Shown here in pieces: positions 33,695-44,400 of a DNA stretch of 64,000 nucleotides. The notes beneath the pieces are model-generated. The model had not been told where the DNA came from and did not search any database. It was given only the letters and a program-made list of their open reading frames with translations. Source of the DNA: Hyaloscypha bicolor E (lineage: Eukaryota > Ascomycota > Leotiomycetes > Helotiales > Hyaloscyphaceae); the NCBI RefSeq assembly GCF_002865645.1, contig NW_020194684.1:4813952-4877951 (forward strand). The letters are read 5' to 3'. Every line of letters begins with the position of its first letter. Within the stretch, counting starts at the first letter, position 1. Position numbers and translations under genes: made by a program.

Positions 33695-35766
33695 ATGAGT
33701 AAATTCAGAGGAGCTGGAAAATGGAGAACGGAGGGGCCATCAAGAACAAATACCGATTCTTCAATAAGAGGTGAGACTTCCTTCGAGTGGCTTCAATATA
33801 AATTCATCGTTAACTTGATGTTAGGGAAAATCTCCGCCCCGATACCCATCCCGGACGACGAATTCCCAATAAGAACGCCAGGTACGGGGATGGCTGTGCC
33901 CTTAGGGACTGATGGCATAGAGCCGCGGTTGAGAGCATCTATTGCTGCGGAACTCGACAGCACAGCGCTTCAGACTGGCGTCCCAACCAGCAGTACTGTC
34001 GATCCAAAACTGCCAATCCTGTCTACACATGACCAAGCTCAGCCGTTTCGAGAAACTCAAATCCGGCGCACCAACCAACCCAGTTCACAGCGGGATTCAG
34101 GAACAAGTGTGCCTTCGGGATCCAGTATGGGGAAACCTCAAAGGAAGAAGTCATCCTTCAGGTCTGCTTTGGGCCGTTTGTTTGGGAAGAAGAGTAAGAA
34201 TGGAGGGTCAAGTCCCCCGAAACAAGGCGCCAGTGGAATGAGAGCTGGTCAGCACCGCAGTGTCAGTTTGTGTCTTTCCTAAAATGAGTTTCAGAGGCTG
34301 ACACCACTCAGGATCCAACTGCCCTAAACCGAACCCCAACCGGCGGTGCAGGGTCTCAAAAACGTTCAGCTTCCTTGCCAATCAACGAATATAACCGAGC
34401 CTTACGTTCGCATTCGACTGCAACCGAGGAATTCCCCCCTGCCAAGAGCGAGTCAAATTTGGAGGCTATACATGCTGAAGGACATAGGCGGCCGAGAAGG
34501 GCTACAACACCAAGTAGGCTGTGGACTCCAACAAAGGCACCGGGTTATGGAGACTGGACTGGACTCTCCCCACGACCAGCCAGCAGCCATGCGAGAGGAA
34601 GCAGGGTTAATCCAGATGCTGAGGCCGAGGCAGCGGCTGGCATTGGTATGGCTGTGACGAGTGGTTGTCATCCAAAGAGACGTTCGAGAAGTCTAGGCGA
34701 GATGCGGGAAGCCGCGTCGGTACACACCGTTGCCCGGCGCAGAAGTGATGAAATTAGATACTGGAGGGAAAGCTATGACCCCGGCATCTTATCACCACTG
34801 TCCTCTCATAAGGCCGAAGCGGAAGAGCCTATTGTAATAGACGAGCCAGAAGATAACCGACACGACGAGCCTCAGGAGCAACCCCAGCCCTTCAACTTTG
34901 GACCATTGGGTGAAATGGCTGGAATGAAAATCACTCAAGCTGCCAGTCTAGATACTCGAGTGCGCCGGCTGGAGGAACGAGTGCTCAAAATGGAGAGAGT
35001 ATTATACTCGCGTCAACACCGCAGTTCTGCAGACCACGATCGACGTTCTTCAGTACCGCGTCCGACAACAGATAACTCGGAGATATCATTGCCGAAGCAC
35101 CCAAGGTACCGAGAGCCCCAGGCACCTCAGCCGACTCAAGAGGGCAGGCTGCAAGGCAGTCAGAAACGTTCGTCTTCTTACGGGAGTAGCCGCCCATCGA
35201 CAGTATCCACACGCGTTTCGGTACATCCTTCTTTCGAAAACTTTTCCCAACCTACAATACCTTCCTCCGACCCACCACTTAGCTTATCACAAAATACGGC
35301 TCGCCCCCTCTCTACCTCGACGACCATCCGCGGGGTTCCATCGAGTTCACCGACCTTACCAAAGGATGGTCATTTCACTACTGAGCATTATACTGCCCTA
35401 ATGAATATGATCCTTGAGGAGCGATCAGCACGGCAGCAACTTGAAGCCGTGGTTCGCAATCTTCAGCGCCAACTAGGTTCATTACAGTCCGTGGTACAAG
35501 GTTCGGATCAATCAGCAGCTCCTGTCCGTGCCGGATATGCAGCAGGCGGAGAATTCTCGAGCTTCGAGCCAGACGATAGCAGCGATGACGAAGGGCGTTA
35601 TATGCAAGAAGGCTTTCAGACTCCTAATGAGCCTGGTAGTCACTTTGGAGACGAGATTTTTGGTGGTGACGTGCATGATTCAGGTAAGACGAAGACTGCG
35701 CCTAGGACGTTGAGCCTAAGCCAGATCACTTTAGCGAAAGGTGCGCAGCAGAGTGTGAATTTCTAA
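33695..35766 (+). CDS. Uncharacterised 655-aa protein, disordered with coiled coils
   Basis: Exons 33695-33770, 33825-34261 and 34312-35766 join to 655 aa. The first intron is 54 bp and in frame; the second is 50 bp and its removal avoids a stop shortly after 34261. I do not recognise the family. Visible parts: a proline-rich N-terminal segment (KISAPIPIPDDEFPIRTPGTG); a basic patch (KPQRKKSSFRSALGRLFGKKSKNG, ~145-170) that could bind membrane or nucleic acid; RRPRRATTPSRLWTP; an acidic linker; a helical segment SLDTRVRRLEERVLKMERVLY; and a C-terminal coiled coil TALMNMILEERSARQQLEAVVRNLQRQL. The last ~90 residues are acidic and Ser-rich. The helical parts are clean heptads, so a scaffold or polarity role is possible but unproven. 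Confidence 0.72.
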
Positions 35767-38700
35767 TTCGCTTGAGAGCATGCGTTAATGTTTGATGATA
35801 CCATGTCCTTCCCATGTTTATGGGGGGCTCAGCGATGTATTTTTATGGGTTAGCGTTGGGATGCTGAGCATTGTAGGATTATGGGCCATATGCATAGCGG
35901 TATCATCAAATTGTCTAGTAATCAGTATTTGAAGCCAAAGTCTTATTTCGTCTGAAGTTTCTCGTGTCCGGAGCAAGGCTCCGTTAAAGTGGGCTGCTCT
36001 ATTCAACCTCAGTGGGAGGGAGACGAGGAGCCGGCACCACTTGCCATCTTTCTTGTACAACAGGTAAACAAAATCACCAGAATCAGGGAAGCCACAGTTG
36101 GGAATGCGATGCACTTGTTGATGGAAACGAAAAACTTGACATTGTTCCCTTCCTTGGGGAATCGAAAATTGCAGAGGTGTTCAACCGTTTTCTTCTTGAA
36201 AAACGGGTTTATGTTTTCAGAGGCTTTAGAAAGGCAGAATGAATGGAAAACGTGTTACGGAGGACTGATTTAATTAATTCGTTAAAAGGCGAACACCTTT
36301 TAGGGGTTGCGTTTCGCGTGGGAAACTTTCTACTTCACTGAAAACTCTTTGATAGATAAAAATGTTTTTGTGTGTACCCATGAACTTTTCAGTGGTGGCA
36401 TTGGTAATTTCAAAGCATCGTTTAGCATACCAAAAAGCTTTCTAGGAAACCCTATCACTGCTATTGTCGAGAGCCTTTATGCTGCATTTGCGACCGCCTG
36501 CAAAGATAGTTACACGCTGGCGACATACCCTTGACTATTTTATTTCTGAGCACTAAACGCTGGAAGTTCCTGCTATATGCGTTTCAATAAGGTGGACCCT
36601 CTCTCGGCAGAAGTCGGTAGAGCAGAACGTTCCTGCCTCCCCCTTTTCGCTTTGCTTAGCCCCCCGCTTGCCTCTTGAACTTCACCTCAAGCTGCGCAGC
36701 TCCAAAATGAGTCAAGCCAACCCACCAATATCGATGCAGTGCATGTTCACATATGAATAACGGTCGAAACTAACGATTAGTATGAGAAGGGATAAAAGTG
36801 GGCGAGGTGCAATCATAAGACAACGAGTCGACTCCCTTCTCAAGTGAGCACATCCTCGCTTCCTCAAGCCCACCACGATTTGATTCTAAATTTTGACGAA
36901 AGCCACGACTTTGCGAGACTTCCCAACTTCCTCCTTTTGGAATTTGGGTCTCTTAGCCAGACAAGTCTTGCGCGACTTTCTTCCCTGGCGAACTAGCTCA
37001 GTGATACGTTTCCACTTAGTGTTTCGAGCCCAGCTTCGCAGAAATCTTGCCCTGGCCTCGCATATGTCACTAGCTAGAGTTTCTTTGTTATAGTATAATC
37101 TTCTCATGCCTGAAACCTCTCGTGCTTTCTTGTTCTAGGTCTCCTCAAACGGCACCAGTAAATGTAGTCCGTCCTACGTGAAGTTTTCCTTCCTAAAGAC
37201 TGCCTTCAAAATGCTTGCTCACGCAAACTTCTCTAGTAATGAAACCCGGTCTTTGCTAGGGGAATTGCAAATTCGTTGACTCTTTCCCCGGAGTGAGCCA
37301 GCCGGTAACACCACGTTTGATTCAAGGTATAGAGAGCTGCCACGTATTGCCAGGCTTGGATTTTCATTTGCAGAAGTCTAGATGCTCTATATATAAGAGT
37401 AATGAAGACAAAACTTTACTTTCCGTTATTATAGAGGTTTGTAAACCAATCTGGATCATATTGTTTACTGTGCTTTCCGTAAATAGACTTCAACCTTACT
37501 TCCTCGATTTTCGTCCCGTTCATCGCTTTCACCTTTTACTTCGGATGAAATCATCATTTGCTCTTACCCTATTATTATCTTCGCTTTCGCCATCCACGTT
37601 AGATGAAAACAAGTGCTTTCCTTTCAAGACCCTCTTGTAAGCACATATACCCGGTGTGGTGACTTCCTATCAGCGACTCAAGTCTTAGATTTATTCAAAC
37701 TTACCGTCCGTCCAGCTAGTTCCCAGGTTTTAGAACAACTATATCCGGGTTTCATGCTTTATAATGTAACAATGATGGCGATAATTGCGGCATGGGACTC
37801 GCCAGACTAGTTACATCCATTCTCGTGGAATAAAACATTCGGCCACGATCTTCCTTGAAGTTGTCCTCTCGACGCCTGTCTGACCCGCTATCAGCCGTCT
37901 GGCACCGATAACTTTGCTACTGCTTACTTCGAACTGTCTTGAAGTTGAATATATTTGCATTATGACCAGAGGACTCGGTGAGAACTTGCCCCCGACGTAG
38001 CTGCTTGAAGTTTTGAATTGACAAATTTGGCGGCTTTCACCTTGCCATTGATATCCACATATTGACATATTTGCTGAGCGAGAGGATGCCGATTCATTGT
38101 ACGACAGAGCTTTAGAGGTCCCTCAATCACGTGTATTTCTTGCCTTCCAGTGTTTGTCATCTGGCTCTGACGAAAGCCTGAGAAAATCATCGCTCAAAAG
38201 CGTTATTCAGACTTTGAGCCCTTTAATATATAGAACCGCAAGTACTCATAGATGCAAAACTTGCACTTTCTCTAATAGTATAGGAAATTTGAAAGGGCTG
38301 GAGTGCTTGGGTGTAGAGCGAGGACTAGCTACTCATCACCGCCTAGGTATTGGAGAAGTACTAACAATCTATGTCCGCGACCATATCCTTACAAATAACC
38401 AACCTGATACCGTGGATCCTGTACTTGAATATTGGATACTGTTTCTTTACCAAACGTGGTATACAAAGAGAGCGAATATGGGCCATGAGAGCTCAGATTG
38501 ACCAAAGCTTTAGAACGCAGGTTACTTTCGCAGATTACAGTAAGGATTGAATTAATAAGGAGAGTAATATATGCTAGAATTCGCGAGTTGCATTGTGGGC
38601 AAGCACACCTGAGACAATGACATATCCAAATTGAAAGGGTATTTGAACGTCTGGAAATAGGGGAGAGGTTGAAAGATGGAGAGGAGCGAAAGGATCCGAA

Positions 38701-40321
38701 AATGGCAGAACGACCAGAGTTTCGGGTCGGGACTCGTATTTGACTGTCAGTTAATACACGGAACATATGAAGAAGGCTATGGGCTGGAGAAGAATATGCA
38801 TATCCCTAAGCATCATGAAAGTCGCAAGACGGTGTTTGGAGTTGTTGCAGGGAGAAATTCAAACCATAGATTCAGATACATTGCCCCAAATTTTCATGGT
38901 CCGTTCTAGTAAGTAAAATTAGATAATCAAGCATTAAATTTAGCAAGAGAGCTTTGTGGTGTAGAAAAATTGGCAAGGGTTGTGAAAAATGGTCCTTTCC
39001 TAACTCGTGCTTTAAAAAGCTCCTCAAGTTCGAAGCAATTTCTATATATTTTGAGACAGAATTAGGTTCGAATACCTTTACTCTTTTGCTCTTCCCTCAT
39101 GAATCCATGACGCCAGCTTATGACAACCTCCTCTTCATTGTGTGGGATTCCCGGACTCGATGTTGCCGATTTTGGCACGTGCTCGACTGGGCAAGATTGC
39201 TACATGGTAGCTGAGTCAAGCACGTGGAGACATCATCAACGAGAACCAGTTGCCGAAGCTGCAGCATCTTGGCCCTCCAAGACTGCTCAAAACTTGAGTC
39301 GAGCTTGACAGTTTAAGCTGTCAAGAGGTCACGATGGGCACAGCTAGACGATGTGCCACAAACCCAGACACTCACTAAATGCCATGTGACGGCTGACAGC
39401 CAATCTAGCCACACCAAAGGCACTTAGGCCTTCTAGGACATTACAGAATGATTGCCCAAAACCGTGCGATCGACTCACTCGAATCCGACTCGTCCTTAGG
39501 GCTCGACAAAAAGCAGCGATATAACAACCCTGAAACACGGAGGACAAAGCAACAAATATTGAATTCGAATAAGCCAGATCGAACGGCCCAGAATGTTCAC
39601 CCACACACATGTGAAAATCAGTAGCTGGCTGACTGATAGTTGAGGAAGGGCCACTTACTTGCCTTTGTTGCACTCTCCTGCGTCGTACATTGATTTCACC
39701 CACGGGGTGGGTGCGCGCGCAAAAGGGTTTAGAGGTGCAGCACCCGAGTCAATCGCTGTGTGAAGTCAAAGCGCTCACCCCTCCAAGAGTGCCGGGATGA
39801 GAGAATTCCGTAACAGCAACGATTTCACCGCCACTTCAGGAGATGCCGTAGCTCCATGTATGTCTCTTCTTGCAGCCATCATGAAGCCAGCCAGTAGCTC
39901 TGCAATGAAGATTCTTTCGGGCTGATTTCCGTGCCGTTTTCTTCTTTTTGATTTTGATTTTCCCTAGTGGGAGTTTCCGCGGGTGTTGCAGAGATGATTC
40001 GACGAAAAAGCAAAAACGAGACGAGGCGGCGATTGCGTTTGTGGGGGGAATTAGGTGAGATTAGAGGAATCACTCATTTGTGGGGTTTACTGATTTTACG
40101 TACAGAGATCTGGCAACAGTGAGTTTACTGTGGTTCGGGGTGGGCAAAAAAGAGGCACTCATTTTCAATGTCCCAATTAAAGTTGGAAGTTTAACTTTAT
40201 CTGACATGGAGGGTGAGGACTTGAATGTTCTAGAACTCATTCGAAGTGGGTAGATGTTGAACGTACGACCAGTCGAGGGCCGTTTGAAATGTACTGTACA
40301 ACTTGATATGGGCTATTGAAA
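35767..40321. other. 4.5-kb gene-poor stretch
   Basis: I find no supportable gene. Plus-strand frames such as 36012-36242, 37293-37640, 38097-38501 and 38676-38909, and the minus-strand frame 39344-39703, resemble nothing I know. The part from ~36250 to 39100 is noticeably AT-richer than the flanks and could be old decayed sequence. Near 40224-40262 there is one unit of the ~45-bp intron repeat. Confidence 0.4.
40224..40262 (+). repeat. Single copy of the ~45-bp intron-repeat unit
   Basis: ATGTTCTAGAACTCATTCGA, then AGTGGGTAGATGTTGAACG, resembles ATGTTCCAGAACTCATGGAA at 2604 in the 445-aa gene. It lies just upstream of the PAQR gene and could sit inside an unrecognised 5' intron of that gene. 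Confidence 0.45.
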
Positions 40322-41443
40322 ATGAGTGGCGCTTTTTTTGACCGCCATGAGTGTGCGCACTTCAGCGAGGTCGCGTGACTGATTAAGATAGGGAAGACAA
40401 CCACTATATTGAGACGGGGTACAGAGCAGCTTCAGGATCCCTTATAGAATGCTTACACAGCTGGTCGTACGTCCATAATGAAACTGGTATTTCCTTACTC
40501 TGAACCCCAGTATGAGACTAACCACTGACTTGTGCATCTAAAGTCAACGTATACACACATTTACTAGGGGCTGCCATCTTTCTGGCTCTCCCCTCCTTTA
40601 TCTTCAAGAAAGAAATTCCGGCTCGTTATGCTATAGCTACGCAAGCAGACGTAGCCGTTTGCTCGATATACTTTTTAGGCGTAGCAATATGCTTCTGTTT
40701 GTCCGCAACGTCAGATGCCTAGCAGTCCACACGAACCCTTCTGCTTACGACTCCAGACTAACATCCTAAGTAGGTATCACACAGTGATGAATCATAGCCA
40801 AAAGATGGGTGTCTTTGGTGCACAACTTGACTTTCAAGGAGTGATTCTACTTATGTGGGGCGCCACAGTTCCCCTCCTATACTATGGTTTCTACTGTGAC
40901 TTCGCCTTGCAAAGAACGTACTCGACACTAGTGAGAACCTCAAACTCGTATTCCCCAACGTGCTAACAGAAGCAAAGCTCTCAGTGCTGGCAGTAACATG
41001 TTCCATGTCGACTTTCCAGCCACGATTCTGTGACCCATATCTTCGTCCCGTACGAGCGGCGACTTTCGGCAGCCTGGCTATTTTCACCATGGTCCCAGTT
41101 GTACATGGAATATACAAATATGGCTGGGACATTCAAAGTCAGCGGATGGGTGTTGTGTGGGTTGTCATAACACTTGTATTGAATGTCTCTGGCGCCACGG
41201 CCTATGCTTTTAAGGTTCGTTGATATTATTGTGAGCGCGGATGGAAAAGAGTTGGAATTGGCTGACTCCAACCAGATGCCTGAGAGATGGTGTAGGAGAA
41301 GATTCGATATTCTCGGTGCGAGCCATCAAATTTTCCACCTGATGGTAGTCCTGGCAGCGCTCACTTACACCCAAGGAATCCTTCAAGCCTTTGACTTTGT
41401 TCATGAGTATGATCACACCTGCGGGCTTCAAAGCATAGGATGA
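40322..41443 (+). CDS. PAQR / hemolysin-III family membrane receptor-like protein
   Basis: Exons 40322-40350, 40392-40486, 40544-40709, 40774-40930, 40978-41214 and 41276-41443 join to 283 aa. Family signatures are clear: NHYIETGYRAASGS, WSYVHNETVNVYTHLLGAA (conserved first helix), SATYHTVMNHSQ (metal-site His), QLDFQGVILLMWGATVPLLYY, VPVVHGIYKYG, and near the end ILGASHQIFHLMVVLAALTY, whose two His residues complete the zinc site. Seven membrane helices are expected. Fungal members (Izh-like) act in zinc and sterol homeostasis and resemble adiponectin receptors. The first exon is uncertain: its 41-bp intron is at the lower size limit, and the usual longer N-terminus with a Trp-rich motif was not found. 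The rest is well supported. Confidence 0.82.
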
Positions 41444-44400
41444 CGCGGACTTCGAGTCATTGCTACGCCATGTCTTCGCGAGGAAGGTGTCATAGAGCAT
41501 AATGTGATTAGAGAATTTGTTTGTAAGGGTGATGATACAGCTGTATGTGGAACCAAAGTACCGTGCCCAAGATAAATTAGGTTTCACGCAAATAGATCCA
41601 AGCGTGCTCAGCCTCGTTATTACCACGTGGAGAACCATAAATTAAATTGCATAAAACAATTTCAATCTTGCATCGCATGAACGATAACTCATAAATAGAC
41701 CACAAGTTCATGCACGAGTGCATAATCAGACGGTTTGCAATCGAAACATGAAATCCCCACCTTAATCCTTATCGCTGGACGGCCGCCGGCGCATTCTGCC
41801 GATGCCTTCTTCTTTTGTGGCGTGAAACATTCTCGAAGGCCCATCATCAGGGTTCCGGATACATTGGTGCCGGAGACATGGCTACATTGAGGAAAGTAGT
41901 CCGTAGGCGGCATTGAGAGCATGCACTTGTACGATGATCTCTGGGAAACGGTTTGCAATGGATTTGTCAAACCAAGGTGCGGGAATTGGTGTCCAGAGTG
42001 TTTTTCCACTTGGGATCAGAGCAGCGCATTAGTAGAGTATTTTTATGGTGTTGACTATGGACAAAAGAAAGCCGAGGCCGAGGAACAACACCTCGAATGA
42101 TCCGTGGCCGAGGCGTGTGGGGGAGATCTTCAAACCCTTGCGTAGCAAATCCCCTCACTGGGCCTTAGTTGAACGGTGACGGCTTCGTTAGAGGAGATCG
42201 TAATCAGGTCTTGATCACGGCAAGCAGAGGATTATGGATCGACTCTCTTATTCCTCGAAGAAGGTGTCCTTGATTTCTTGGAGAATTTCCAGCAGACCAG
42301 CACACGTTTTCGCAGGATGACATACCTTGCAAATAAATGGAACGTTTCTGAGCGTTGGAATATGCCATGCACGTGCAGGGAATGCACTTGACCAAATCTA
42401 GCCCTAATCTTGCTGCTTTCATGCCGGTTCGCGGTTTCCACAAAATTGGCCCCCTTCCCTTGTCGGATGGAATCCGGGGGACTCGGAGACCAGGAGACTG
42501 GGTAAATTCACCGACGACGGGGTGGTGTCCAACGCTGGCAGCCAAAATTTTGACCACAGTTTGTCCGTTTAGGCCTAAAATGATTGGACGAACTGTGCTC
42601 GACGGGTCTAGACTTGACAAGGGTGTTTGAGTTAGACGAAATCCGGTGAGGACGGGACAGATTTGCGGCCCGTTGATGGTGCGATTACCTCAAGTAAGAC
42701 CGAAAATAGTTTGAGCGGAGTGTAAAGTACTGTAGATGGGACGAGACCGGATGCGATCGACGAAGAGCAGAAGCAAAGAGTACGTGTGGTTCTCTGGAAC
42801 CTACTGTAAAATAATGGAATGACGCAGAAGAAGTGTCCGGATGACCTTTTGCTCCACCATGTTTTTTTGAGGTCTGAGGCGTTCCAAGTCCTCGGGATTC
42901 GTCCGTTCGTGCATGCTCTCAATCTCTGTTCTCGAAGCCGCCACTTGCATCGATAGAGGATGATAAGGCCAACTCCACACAAAATGTGTCTTTTCAGGAC
43001 AAATCCTTGCACGGTCCAGTGGCGACTTGGAGAGATGATCCGCGGAGTGGGGTTGGAGGCAGCCAGAAAATTGTTGGTTGGTTCTCTCTAGCCCTGGAGG
43101 CAGCCATCGGCTGGCTAATCGCCATTTAATACCGGGCGGGAAGAAGCGAATCAGAATTCGAAGACGGACGGGCAGAATGGGGACGAAGTAGTGCCCCAAT
43201 TCTCCTGCTGGCGAGGGTGAAACACACTGCTGCCAACGTCGTTTTGTACTCCGTTCCTCACGTCCAGCTTGCATATGCAGCGAGTCCAAGTTGGGTTGTT
43301 CGAACTTGAAGGCGGCAGGTTCCTGCAGTGTACCTGCAGCAGAAGCGGAACGACGACTGACAGTCTCTTGGCCTCCAATTGGCAAGAATCCGAGAAACGG
43401 CACGACGCAGGCTCGCTGGAGAGGGCTGGGCAGTGGGATGGGATGGAATGGGATGCATGGCCGCCAATGCCGGAAGGGCATCCACTGACTGCCCCCGAGT
43501 CCCCCGACCCGTTTCTAAAGTGTAACCTGGCTCGCACAGCCAATCCGCCCCCCGGACTTTGGAGCCAGTCGTTGTTCAGCTCCTCCTTCTGGAAGTCCAC
43601 CGAAGAAGTGTCTGCACAAAACGAACCATGGAGGTTTTGGTGCCAAAAAGTGCAAGAGGATAAATCAGCGATGCAACTTGATCCAGGGTGGAGGCAGGCC
43701 TGGCCCGCCAGCACGAGCACCAGCACCAGCACGAGCACGAGCGTGAAGCATCTTGAAAAATGCAGCGACCGAAAAATAAAAGCGCTCGAGCTATCTTTAG
43801 GCGCACTTGCACCTGCGCACAACTCTGCGAGTCTGCATCCACTGATGCATTATTGCTGCTGTTATGCAATCTCTCAACTGCCGGCCAAGCCAGAGTGTGG
43901 CACAGGCAAGCCGCTCCATGATTTGTGCAGGAACAAATAATCCTGAGCGTCTCTGGAGGGTCAGCGCTGACTTCAATCATCCGTGCAATTATTCAGGTGC
44001 TGCCAGACCGTGGGCGTCACGCCGCCGCCATGCCATGCTCGTGCATTATTCATAATTTCATGGGACGGTGGGATCCGCACTGGAACCGACCGGATTGCCA
44101 GCCCGGCGATTTTCACTTATCGATATGAGATACCAATCCAACGAACGACCCGCGCGCGATATCGCCTCCCGCCGTCTTCGCTTGCCCTGTACTACAAACG
44201 TTATTCGTACATTTTCGTGGCGTCTTCAACCTCAAAACCGACTGCATGCCTTCGGTACCAGCGTTGAAAGGCCTTTTCAAACACCAGCTCATGGCTTGAG
44301 TTGATTTGAAGACACCAAATAACCGCCAATCGAAACGAAAATAAGGACAATGGCGTGATGGGGCTGCCTGGTTGCGGAGCTTTTGAGCCTTTTGGAGGTC

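Noticed and set aside
42204..42620. 138-codon minus-strand frame
   Set aside because: No domain, no splice-consistent neighbours, unusual composition.
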